Of a stretch of DNA of 64,000 nt, positions 8,998 through 16,583 are shown piece after piece. The notes below the pieces were generated by a model, which made no database searches, had not been told where the DNA came from, and saw only the letters and a list, made by a program, of their open reading frames with translations. The number at the start of each line of letters is the position of its first letter. Positions within the stretch are counted from its first letter, which is position 1. The stretch is from Streptomyces sp. V2I9 (GTDB lineage Bacteria; Actinomycetota; Actinomycetes; Streptomycetales; Streptomycetaceae). The translations under genes and the position numbers were made by a program. The DNA lies in contig NZ_JAUSZJ010000002.1 in assembly GCF_030817475.1 (NCBI RefSeq), positions 1,038,501 through 1,102,500 on the forward strand. The letters run 5' to 3'.

Positions 8998-10839
8998 TCA
9001 GGAGGCGCGGTCGGCGCGACAGGAGAGGTCGCGCAGGAACGTGAGCACGGCGCGCGCGGCGGCGTCGTTCTGCCGGAAGGCGGGACCGCCGGTACGGGGG
9101 CGGGTGAACGCGCCGGCGGCGCGGGCGGTGGTGAACGGGCCGAGCGCGAAACGGCGCGGATGCGGGCGGCCCTCCCGGTCCAGCACCCGGCTGTCGGCCG
9201 GGTCCACGGAGAGGAGCCCGGTGTCGGTGATCGCGGCCCCGTCGTCGCGCAGGGCGCGCAGCAGGGGGCTGGCGGTGTGCCGGAGCGAGGGGTCGGGCAG
9301 CCGGGCCTCGACCAGGGCGCGGGCCTCGGTGGCCGCGCCGGGGACGGTGGCGCTCCGGGCCCGGAAGAGGCCCCGCTCCTCGTCGGCCTCCACGGTGAGT
9401 CCCGCGCCCAGGAAGCGGACGACGCCGGCCCGTGAGAGGGCCAGGAGTTGCCGGAGGCGGGGGCCGGGCGGGCCGGAGGCCAGATGGCTGAAGAACCCGT
9501 GCCACCAGGGGTCGGTGTCACCGAGCCGGACGAGCTGGGCGTAGACGGAGAGCAGTCCCAGGAAGACGGCGAGGTCCTCGCTGTGCTCCGGGTCGTGACG
9601 GCGGGTCAGGTCGTCCGTGATGTACGCGCGCAGGGCTTCCTGGAGGGCGTCGGGCGAACCGTGGCGTACTCCGTCGAGCGGCCGGTCGAGCGCGTCGAGG
9701 TCGAGCCGGTCCGCGGGGTCGGGCACGGCCTCGGCGATGAGGCCGGCCAGTTCGGGGCTGCCCGGATCGGCGGCGGCGTACTTCTCGGCGAAGACCTCGT
9801 GGTCCAGGGCGGTGCGTTCGGGGTGGGAGGTGAACAGCCGGTGGTAGTGGGCGTGGCCCAGCTCCTTCACGACGACCGGCCAGACATCGCTCCGGAAGTC
9901 GGCCGGCTTCTTCCCGCGCAGCACCTTCTCGGCCCATTCGGGCCCCAGGAACCGCGGCAGGGGCGGGCGTTCGCCGGTCCAGGAGTAGCCGATCTTCGCG
10001 TGGTACGGGACCCCGCGCCGCGATCCGACGTACAGGACCGGCTCGCGGCCCGAAGGCGCGTAGACCCCGCCCTCGTGGCGGCCGCCGCGCCCCTCGGTGA
10101 GCAGGACCATCAGGTCGATGAAGGCGAGCCCGAAGCCCCGGACGATGACCGGTTCGCCGGGGCGCAGGGCGTCGAGGTCGCTGTCGGCGGTGAAGTCGGG
10201 CGGCAGGTGCACCAGACCGTGCCGCCGGGCGAAGTCGCCCAGCCTGGCGTGCTCCGGTTCCCGCTCGGCGTCGAGGTGGCCCACGGTCAGGACGACGAGG
10301 TCGGCGAGGAGCGGTTCGGCGCGGCCCTGGAGCCGGACGTGCTGGCGGCCGCCGCGCGGACCGCCGACGGCGAGGGCGGTGGTGCGGTGCTCGTGCACGG
10401 TGATGCCGGGCGGCAGGGCGGCCAGGGCGCGCCGGTAGGTCCAGCGCAGGTAGGCGCTCTGGAGGCGCCGGGTGGGAAAGTCGGTCCCGGTGAGGGCGTG
10501 TATCTCGGCGAGCACGGCGGGGTCCGCGTCCGGGGTGACCCGCCCCGCGCGGACGTCGTCGGCCCAGGCGTCCAGGGCCGGTCCCGCCACGACGGGGCCG
10601 GCCTGCTCCACCGTCTCGTCGGTGAACATGGTGACGTCCTCGGCCATGGAGTTCATCCAGAGCAGCGGCGACTGGTCGGGCCGCCAGATCCGGCCGCCGC
10701 CCGGTGGGTGGGGGTCCACGAGGTGGATGTCCAGACGCGCGTCTCCGTACAGCTCACCGGCGCTGGCGGCGATGCGCTCGACGACCCCGGTGCCGCGCGG
10801 TCCGCCGCCGATCACCACGACGGCGGGTGCGGTGCTCAT
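8998..10839 (-). CDS. FAD/NAD(P)-binding protein (NAD_binding_9 type)
   Basis: 613 residues. The N-terminus has a dinucleotide-binding beta-alpha-beta motif, VVVIGGGPRGTGVVERIA at about residues 7-24, followed by HLVDPHPPGGGRIW typical of the family with an FAD-NAD(P)-binding domain. A second nucleotide-binding segment, EPVIVRGFGLAFIDLMVLLTEGRGG, lies near the middle. The start ATG at 10839 overlaps the stop of the upstream permease gene (ATGA). Relatives are uncharacterised or act on amines and thio-compounds; here the enzyme is placed between two permease genes, which suggests it modifies the transported compound. Family assignment is firm, the reaction is unknown. Confidence 0.8.
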   Translation of the reverse strand: MSTAPAVVVIGGGPRGTGVVERIAASAGELYGDARLDIHLVDPHPPGGGRIWRPDQSPLLWMNSMAEDVTMFTDETVEQAGPVVAGPALDAWADDVRAGRVTPDADPAVLAEIHALTGTDFPTRRLQSAYLRWTYRRALAALPPGITVHEHRTTALAVGGPRGGRQHVRLQGRAEPLLADLVVLTVGHLDAEREPEHARLGDFARRHGLVHLPPDFTADSDLDALRPGEPVIVRGFGLAFIDLMVLLTEGRGGRHEGGVYAPSGREPVLYVGSRRGVPYHAKIGYSWTGERPPLPRFLGPEWAEKVLRGKKPADFRSDVWPVVVKELGHAHYHRLFTSHPERTALDHEVFAEKYAAADPGSPELAGLIAEAVPDPADRLDLDALDRPLDGVRHGSPDALQEALRAYITDDLTRRHDPEHSEDLAVFLGLLSVYAQLVRLGDTDPWWHGFFSHLASGPPGPRLRQLLALSRAGVVRFLGAGLTVEADEERGLFRARSATVPGAATEARALVEARLPDPSLRHTASPLLRALRDDGAAITDTGLLSVDPADSRVLDREGRPHPRRFALGPFTTARAAGAFTRPRTGGPAFRQNDAAARAVLTFLRDLSCRADRAS

Positions 10840-11714
10840 CGCGCACCCGCCGTGCCGCGGGCGTAGTACCGCTCGACGTAGCGCTGGCCGATGCTCAGCA
10901 CCGTGGTGACGGCCGCGTACCAGAGGGTGGCGACGAGGAGCAGCGGGACGACCTGGTAGGTGCGGTGGTAGACGAGCTGGACGGAGTACAGCAGGTCCTG
11001 CACGGCGATGATGCTGACGATGGAGGTGCCCTTGAGCGTGCCGATGAGCATGTTCCCGGCCGGCGGGACGATGGAGCGCATCGCCTGGGGCAGCACGATG
11101 CGCCGGAACCGCCGCCAGGGGCCGAGGCCGAGGGACTGGGCGGCCTCCACCTGCCCGCGCTCGACGGAGAGGATGCCGCCGCGCACGACCTCGGCGGCGT
11201 ACGCGGCCTCGTGCAGGGTCAGCCCGATGACGGCGATGGCGACCGGGCCGAGGAGGCGGGTCGTGGAGACGCCGAGGATCTGCGGGTACAGGGCGCCGAT
11301 GTTGAACCAGAACAGCAGCTGGACCAGGATCGGGGTGGACCGGAACAGCCAGATGTAACCCCAACCGACCCCCTGGAGAACCGGGTTGCCGGAAAGCCGC
11401 AGCACGGCGAGCAGGGCGCCCAGGGCGAATCCGAGCACCATGACCACGGCGGTGAGCCAGACCGTGAGCCACAGTCCGCGCAGGACGGGCACGGTGGCGA
11501 AGTAGGAGAACACGACGTCCCACTGGAAGGCGTCGTTGCGGACGACCGAGTTCAGGGCGAGGGCGAGCAGGACGAGGACGGCGACGGCCGCCGCCCGACG
11601 GCCCGTTCGGCGCACCGGGACGATACGCGGCAGGGCCTCGGGACCGTCCTCGGCCGCCGACCGGGAGACGGCGGGCGACGGGGAGGAGGGCGGTGGGACG
11701 GTCTGCGGGGGCAT
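10836..11714 (-). CDS. Amino-acid ABC transporter permease (first gene of operon)
   Basis: 292 residues, ATG at 11714. The proline/serine-rich N-terminus is followed from about residue 40 by five or six membrane segments and the EAA loop (AYAAEVVRGGILSVERGQVEAA, then VLPQAMRSIVPPAGN). Together with the paralogous permease at 8017-8922 it may form a heterodimeric channel like HisQ/HisM, sharing the single ATPase. It is the promoter-proximal gene of the minus-strand operon. Confidence 0.9.
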   Translation of the reverse strand: MPPQTVPPPSSPSPAVSRSAAEDGPEALPRIVPVRRTGRRAAAVAVLVLLALALNSVVRNDAFQWDVVFSYFATVPVLRGLWLTVWLTAVVMVLGFALGALLAVLRLSGNPVLQGVGWGYIWLFRSTPILVQLLFWFNIGALYPQILGVSTTRLLGPVAIAVIGLTLHEAAYAAEVVRGGILSVERGQVEAAQSLGLGPWRRFRRIVLPQAMRSIVPPAGNMLIGTLKGTSIVSIIAVQDLLYSVQLVYHRTYQVVPLLLVATLWYAAVTTVLSIGQRYVERYYARGTAGAR

Positions 11715-11808
11715 GGGGAGCTCCGTGGAGGTTCAGCTCGAACACGGGGCGTACCTTCACACCGGAAACCACACGCGGACCGGGCCCCTCAGCGCCGGTC
11801 CGCCTCCG

Positions 11809-11838
11809 AGATAAGCGGCGTGCGCGGGGAGTTGTCAA
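11809..11838 (-). promoter_or_regulatory. Candidate promoter of the minus-strand transporter/monooxygenase operon
   Basis: On the minus strand TTGACA (11838-11833) is followed after 18 bases by TTATCT (11814-11809), about 95 bases upstream of the first permease start. The -35 is a perfect consensus; the -10 is weak. Position and orientation fit. Confidence 0.4.
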
Positions 11839-11874
11839 GCCTGTCCACACTGTGAGCCGTACGCCGGACGCCGG

Positions 11875-11903
11875 TTGACGCGCATCCGGATGGCTGGTCC
11901 ACT
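11875..11903 (+). promoter_or_regulatory. Candidate promoter of the leader peptide
   Basis: TTGACG at 11875-11880 and, 17 bases on, TCCACT at 11898-11903 end 6 bases before the ATG at 11910. This would place the transcription start at or next to the leader ATG, i.e. a leaderless transcript. The -10 is poor, so this is a suggestion. Confidence 0.35.
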
Positions 11904-11909
11904 GAGCGC

Positions 11910-11981
11910 ATGCATCCGCAGCAGTGGCTGGTCACCCGCTCCCACATCGACTTCGGTCGTGTGTGGTCCTCCTCCTGTTGA
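11910..11981 (+). CDS. Putative cysteine/sulfur-responsive leader peptide (23 aa)
   Basis: Short reading frame of 23 codons too small for routine gene callers: it begins MHPQQWLVTR, continues S-H-I-D-F-G and ends RVWSSSC before TGA. The RxHID(L/F)xRVxSxxC pattern with a terminal cysteine is that of the actinobacterial putative leader peptides found ahead of sulfur-metabolism genes. It has no ribosome binding site and may be translated from the transcript's first codon. It lies 287 bases upstream of the substrate-binding protein gene, with an unstructured C-rich stretch between. Known: comparable cysteine-codon leaders attenuate cysteine-responsive operons in mycobacteria. Inferred: the same here. 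Confidence 0.65.
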   Translation: MHPQQWLVTRSHIDFGRVWSSSC

Positions 11982-12230
11982 GCCGACCCCACTGCTGTCC
12001 GGTTCCTCCCTGCTCACGCCGCTTCTCCTCCGGCGTTCGAGCCCCGTTTCCCGCGTGACTTCACCTTCACCACACAGCGTCGCCCTCCCCTCGCCCTGAC
12101 GTGCCCTTCCTCGGCCTGCGTTGCCGTTGCCCCCGCCTCGCCCCGTCGATCCTTCCTTCCCTCCCCGGCCGATGTTCCACCGCTCTCCGGGCCGCCACGG
12201 CTCCGTGCCGTGCCACCGTGCCGGGAGGGG
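11982..12230 (+). promoter_or_regulatory. C-rich, G-poor untranslated leader (possible Rho-dependent attenuator)
   Basis: Between the leader peptide stop and the binding-protein gene the top strand is dominated by C and T, with few A or G and no strong hairpin, very unlike the G/C-balanced surroundings. Such composition is what Rho loading sites look like. If ribosomes stall on the leader's cysteine codon, access to this stretch could change. No intrinsic terminator is evident, which favours a Rho mechanism; this is inference. Confidence 0.4.
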
Positions 12231-12268
12231 TGGCCGGCCTCTCCCGACGAACCCGGAGAAGCACCGCC

Positions 12269-13207
12269 ATGTCCCGATCCCGGCATACCGCCCTGTTCGC
12301 GTTCATCACCGCCGCCGCCCTCACGCTCACCGCCTGCGCCGAGCCGACCGGCACGGCGGGCGGCCGATCCGGCGGGACCGCCGCCGAAGGGAGGGTGCCG
12401 AAGACGGACGTGGTCTCGGCGGTCCGCAAGGACGAGGCCGCCGCGCGACTGCTGCCCGCCGGGGTGCGCGAGGCGGGCACGCTGCGGATCGCCTCGTCCG
12501 TGGGCGCCCCGCCCAGCGCCTTCTACCGGGAGGACGGCTCCACCCCGGTCGGCGCCGACATCGACTTCGCGGACGCGGCGGCGCGGGTGCTCGGGGTGAC
12601 ACTGGAGCGCGAGGTGGCGTCCTTCGAGGCGATCCTGCCGGCGCTCGGCAGCGGCAAGTACGACCTGGGCACCGGGAACTTCGGCGTCACCGACGAACGC
12701 CGGGGGACCATCGACTTCGTGACGTACATCAACGATGGGCAGGGCTTCGCGGTCCGCGAGGACAGCACGCTCCAGGAGGTCACCGACCTCACCCAGCTGT
12801 GCGGTCTGAACGTGGCCACCGCGGCGGGCACCACGTTCGAGGTGACGCTCCAGGAGAACCGGCCCCGGTGCGCGGCGGCGGGCAGGAAGCCCTACGAGGT
12901 GAAGACCTACGCCGACCCGGCGGCCATCTGGATATCGCTCCAGCAGAAGCGCAGCGATGTGGTGATGTCCACCATCAACGGGCTGCGGTACGCGGTGACC
13001 CAGCAGGAGGGGCTGCGCTTCCTCAACGAGTTCAAGCGGCTCGACGTGGGCTTCGCCTTCAAGAAGGGCACTCCGCTCGCCCCCGCCTTCCGGGCCGCGG
13101 TCAACCGGCTCAAGGAGGACGGGACGTACGACCGCATCCTGAAGAAGTGGGGCACCTCCGGGTCCGCGATCGAGACCTCGCGGATCTCGCCGCCCGAGCT
13201 GAAATGA
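12269..13207 (+). CDS. ABC transporter substrate-binding lipoprotein (divergent)
   Basis: 312 residues, ATG at 12269 with GGAGAA upstream. The signal peptide ends LTLTAC (lipobox), so it is a lipoprotein. The fold is the same type 3 solute-binding family as the protein encoded at 6231-7205: EAGTLRIASSVGAPPSAFY, DLGTGNFGVTDERRGTIDF, then SDVVMSTINGLRYAV. No permease or ATPase gene follows on this strand, so it presumably feeds the divergently encoded transporter, giving the system two alternative receptors. It is likely controlled by the upstream leader peptide. Confidence 0.88.
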   Translation: MSRSRHTALFAFITAAALTLTACAEPTGTAGGRSGGTAAEGRVPKTDVVSAVRKDEAAARLLPAGVREAGTLRIASSVGAPPSAFYREDGSTPVGADIDFADAAARVLGVTLEREVASFEAILPALGSGKYDLGTGNFGVTDERRGTIDFVTYINDGQGFAVREDSTLQEVTDLTQLCGLNVATAAGTTFEVTLQENRPRCAAAGRKPYEVKTYADPAAIWISLQQKRSDVVMSTINGLRYAVTQQEGLRFLNEFKRLDVGFAFKKGTPLAPAFRAAVNRLKEDGTYDRILKKWGTSGSAIETSRISPPELK

Positions 13208-13223
13208 TCCGGGGCCTGTCGGC

Positions 13224-14438
13224 TCAGCAGTCGCAGCCGCAGGACTCTCCGCAACAGCAGCAGCCCTCGCCGCACTGGCTGCAGCAGTCGCACGCCTCGC
13301 AGCAGTCACCGCAGTTGCCGCAGGGCGCCTCCCGCCGCTCCCGGCTCCAGGGGTCCTCGTAGCTCCCGCAGCACATCTGGCAGGTGCAGGCGAGCCCGGC
13401 CCAGACGAGGCACCCGGCGATCAGCCCGCGCCGGTCGCGGGGCGGCTGCGGCGGGGGCGGCGGGGAGCCCGGACCGCCGGGGGCGTACGGGGTGCCGGGC
13501 GGTGCCCCGTACGGATTGCCCGGCGGGGGCCCGAAGGAACCGTCCGGCGTCAGCAGCCCCGAGCTCTCCTGGTGGGAGCAGGAGGAGGTGCCGAACGCGC
13601 GGTCGACCGAACGGCGCAGTTCGTGGGCGAGCAGCACGTGGACGAGCCGGGCGTCGGCGAACTCCACCTCGCGCAGCGCGAGCCGTACGCCGTGCAGCGC
13701 GTCGTCGCAGAGCCGGCGCGCCTCGGCGAGCGGAGTGCCGGTGGCCGTCAGCGGGTTCCAGGCGCCTGACGCCGCGTCGGCCTCCCGGTCCTCGACGGCG
13801 TCCAGCAGATGGGCGAGCCGGCCGAAGAGCCGGCCCGCCTCCGCGAGCGGCGCGGCGTTCTGCGGCTTCCCGGCGAGGACCGCCGTGTGCGCGAAGGCGG
13901 CGGCGGTGGCGGTCTCGGTGGGTTCGGTGACCGTCAGCAGCGGGGTGCCGGGACCGGCGAGCGTCTCGATGCCGGTCTGCCGGTCCACCGCGTCGACCAG
14001 GAGGGCGGTGTCGAAGCCCAGGGCGGCTCCCGTCCTGGCTCCGGCCCGGTCCCACCCGGCCGCCACCCGGCGCGCGGCGGCGGCGACCGGGCGGCGGGCC
14101 AACAGCCCGTCCCGGTCGGCGACGTGGTCGCGGACCTTGGCCGACGCGAGGACGAGCGAGACGGCGGCGGCGAGCCGGGCCCCCTCCCCCCGCGCCACCG
14201 GCGCGGTGCGCATGGCGCGCAACGGACAGGGGCCCGCGGTGCGCCGGCCCGCGGGTGTCCGGCCCGCCTGAGCCTCCGTCAGGACAGAGACGATCAGACC
14301 GTCATAGTTCGTCACAATACGGGCGAACTGTCCGTGATCCGCCCTCAGGGCCAGGCAGAGACCGCAGAGATGAGCCATCCATTCGGTCCTGAGTCCTTCG
14401 GTGAGCCGGTGGGTACAGGGCCTGACGATTCCGAACAC
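13224..14438 (-). CDS. DUF5685 family protein with cysteine-rich tail
   Basis: 404 residues from the GTG at 14438, with GGGGGAA at 5 bases. The N-terminus FGIVRPCTHRLTEGL and the CGLCLALR stretch at about residues 25-32 are characteristic of this actinobacterial family. The C-terminus holds a proline/glycine spacer, a membrane-like segment and then about 35 residues of which nearly half are cysteine (CGNCGDCCEACDCCSQC, then CCCC and CDC at the end). The tail could bind metal or an iron-sulfur cluster. Function unknown. It converges with the binding-protein gene (16-bp gap). Confidence 0.8.
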   Translation of the reverse strand: MFGIVRPCTHRLTEGLRTEWMAHLCGLCLALRADHGQFARIVTNYDGLIVSVLTEAQAGRTPAGRRTAGPCPLRAMRTAPVARGEGARLAAAVSLVLASAKVRDHVADRDGLLARRPVAAAARRVAAGWDRAGARTGAALGFDTALLVDAVDRQTGIETLAGPGTPLLTVTEPTETATAAAFAHTAVLAGKPQNAAPLAEAGRLFGRLAHLLDAVEDREADAASGAWNPLTATGTPLAEARRLCDDALHGVRLALREVEFADARLVHVLLAHELRRSVDRAFGTSSCSHQESSGLLTPDGSFGPPPGNPYGAPPGTPYAPGGPGSPPPPPQPPRDRRGLIAGCLVWAGLACTCQMCCGSYEDPWSRERREAPCGNCGDCCEACDCCSQCGEGCCCCGESCGCDC

Positions 14439-14747
14439 GACGTTCCCCCGTGAGCCGTTCAGCCGGTGCGCGACGCTCGCGTACCGGAGCGCCATGCATC
14501 GTATCGAGCCATCCGTTCACCCGTCCGTCGGCAGGATCACCCGTACGGGCCGAAGCATCATATTTTCTTTTCGCAACCCCCCTGATGCAGGACGAACCCT
14601 GACGAATCGCCACATCCTCTGCACCAGTCGCGTCACGAATCGCCTGCGAGCCGACTATCTACTTGGCGCGGTATCCGCATCATGGACGACCATAGGGATA
14701 CGAAAGAGATGCGGAACACGACAGAACCGCGGTGAGAGGAGGCATCC
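14439..14747. other. Intergenic region between DUF5685 and sflA
   Basis: 309 bases of divergent promoter space with an AT-richer patch (about 14555-14600) unlike its GC-rich surroundings. No gene or RNA recognised. A strong GAGAGGAGG ribosome site closes it ahead of sflA. Confidence 0.5.
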
Positions 14748-15191
14748 ATGGGATCGGTGCGCAAGGCAAGTGCCTGGCTGGGCCTCGTGGAGGACAACGA
14801 CGAGCGGTACTACGACGACGAGTACAACGAGGGTCCGGAGACGGGTGCGGGCAACCAGGCCTGGGTCACCGACCCGCGGGTGCAGGTGGCCGCGGAGGCC
14901 GCCCAGGAGCAGGACCGCCGGATCGCGACGGTGACCCCGGACAGCTTCCGGGACGCGCGGGCCATCGGCGAGCTGTTCCGGGACGGCGTCCCGGTGATCG
15001 TCAACCTCACGGCCATGGACCCCGCCGACGCCAAGCGCGTGGTGGACTTCGCCGCCGGGCTGATCTTCGGTCTGCGCGGCTCGATCGACCGGGTGGCCAC
15101 CCGCGTCTTCCTGCTCTCCCCCGCCGACACCCAGGTGGTGGCGGGCGAAGCCGCCGGCCGCAAGGCCGACGGCTTCTTCAACCAGAGCTGA
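14748..15191 (+). CDS. sflA: SepF-like cell division protein SflA
   Basis: 147 residues, ATG behind GAGAGGAGG. The N-terminus [26 protein letters not shown] is an amphipathic membrane-targeting helix plus acidic linker as in SepF. The C-terminal SepF domain (about residues 58-142) runs [45 protein letters not shown] and [10 protein letters not shown]. Streptomyces has three SepF-type proteins. This one is not next to ftsZ, and its length and neighbourhood match SflA (SCO1749 as I recall), which restrains FtsZ/DivIVA placement during sporulation. SflB is the alternative. Confidence 0.8.
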   Translation: MGSVRKASAWLGLVEDNDERYYDDEYNEGPETGAGNQAWVTDPRVQVAAEAAQEQDRRIATVTPDSFRDARAIGELFRDGVPVIVNLTAMDPADAKRVVDFAAGLIFGLRGSIDRVATRVFLLSPADTQVVAGEAAGRKADGFFNQS

Positions 15192-15260
15192 GCAGGGCGC
15201 TCGCCGGAAGGGGGTCCGGTCAACGCCGCCGGCCGGCGCGTGCGTTCCGGCGCACCTCCG

Positions 15261-16481
15261 TCACCGGAAGGCGTCGAGACCGGTGAGCGCCTTGCCCAGG
15301 ACCAACTGGTGCATCTCCACGGTCCCCTCGTAGGTGAGCACCGACTCCAGGTTGGTCGCGTGCCGCATCACCGGGTACTCCAGCGAGATCCCGTTGGCCC
15401 CGAGGATCGTGCGCGCGGTGCGGCAGATCTCGATCGCCTCCCGCACGTTGTTGAGCTTGCCGAAGCTGACCTGTTCCGGCCGGAGCGTCCCCGCGTCCAT
15501 CCGGCGGCCGAGGTGGTGGGCGAGCAGGATTCCCTTGTGCAGCTCCAGCGCCATGTCCGCCAGCTTGGCCTGGGTGAGCTGGAAACCGCCGATCGGCCGC
15601 CCGAACTGCTCCCGGACCCGCGCGTAGTCGAGGGCCGACTCGAAGCTGGCGCGCGCCGCGCCCATGGCCCCCCAGACGATGCCGTACCGCGCGTGGCTCA
15701 GACAGCTCAGCGGGCCGCGCAGCCCTTTCGCCTCCGGCAGTACCGCGTCGCCCGGCAGCCGCACCTCGTCCATGACCAGTTCGCTGGTGACCGAGGCCCG
15801 CAGCGACCACTTGTGCCGGATCTCCGGGGCCGAGAAGCCGGGGGCGTCGGTCGGCACGACGAACCCCCGGATGCCCCGGCCGTCCTCCCCCTCGTCGGTC
15901 TGCGCCCAGACGACGGCGACCCCGGCGACCGAACCGTTGGTGATCCACATCTTGCGGCCGGTGAGCACCCAGTCCGCACCGTCGCGCTTGGCGTACGCGC
16001 GCATCCCGGCCGGGTCCGAGCCGTGGTCGGGCTCGGTCAGGCCGAAGCAGCCGATGATCTCGCCGGCCGCCATGCCGGGCAGCCAGCGCCGCTTCTGCTC
16101 CTCGGAGCCGTAGCGGTGGATCGCGTACATGGCGAGCGATCCCTGTACGGAGACGAGCGAGCGGATGCCGGAGTCGGCGGCCTCCAGCTCCAGACAGGCC
16201 AGCCCGTACTGGACGGCGCTCGCCCCTGCGCAGCCGTACCCGTCCAGGGACATGCCGAGCGCGCCCAGTGCGCCGAGTTCGCGGGCCAGCTCCCGGATGC
16301 CGGGCAGCTCGCCCTTTTCGTACCACTCGGCGATGTGCGGCAGGACGCGGTCGGCGGCCCAGGTGCGGACGGTGTCGCGGACAGCGAGGTCGTCGGGGCC
16401 GAGCAGGTCGTCGATGCCGAGGGGATCCGTGGCGTCGAACGGCGGGAGTTTCGACGGTTTCGCGGACTCGGTGCTGGACAT
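15261..16481 (-). CDS. Acyl-CoA dehydrogenase, glutaryl-CoA dehydrogenase type
   Basis: 406 residues, ATG at 16481 behind GGAGG at 7 bases. FAD enzyme of the acyl-CoA dehydrogenase fold: GCFGLTEPDHGSDPAGM (acyl-CoA/FAD site), KMWITNG at about residue 175, and REQFGRPIGGFQLTQAKLADM. The catalytic base is the Glu in LTYEGTVEMHQL near the C-terminus, the position used by glutaryl- and isovaleryl-type members. Best fit is glutaryl-CoA dehydrogenase (oxidative decarboxylation to crotonyl-CoA in lysine/tryptophan breakdown). The gene is monocistronic. Confidence 0.85.
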   Translation of the reverse strand: MSSTESAKPSKLPPFDATDPLGIDDLLGPDDLAVRDTVRTWAADRVLPHIAEWYEKGELPGIRELARELGALGALGMSLDGYGCAGASAVQYGLACLELEAADSGIRSLVSVQGSLAMYAIHRYGSEEQKRRWLPGMAAGEIIGCFGLTEPDHGSDPAGMRAYAKRDGADWVLTGRKMWITNGSVAGVAVVWAQTDEGEDGRGIRGFVVPTDAPGFSAPEIRHKWSLRASVTSELVMDEVRLPGDAVLPEAKGLRGPLSCLSHARYGIVWGAMGAARASFESALDYARVREQFGRPIGGFQLTQAKLADMALELHKGILLAHHLGRRMDAGTLRPEQVSFGKLNNVREAIEICRTARTILGANGISLEYPVMRHATNLESVLTYEGTVEMHQLVLGKALTGLDAFR

Positions 16482-16583
16482 GAGGGTGCCTCCGGCGGCT
16501 CGCACGGTGCTCGGAGGGACCGGGTGACGCCCGCCCTCCGAAAACTAGCAGTGGTAGTCAGGGCGTCGTGCTGACGTTACGGC

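Noticed and set aside
12121..13362. Arg/Gly-rich frame overlapping the substrate-binding protein gene
   Set aside because: It is the +1 shadow of the lipoprotein gene, whose signal peptide and solute-binding motifs are clear.
15227..15238. 12-nt palindrome between sflA and the acyl-CoA dehydrogenase gene
   Set aside because: Too short and common in this GC-rich DNA to call a terminator with any confidence.
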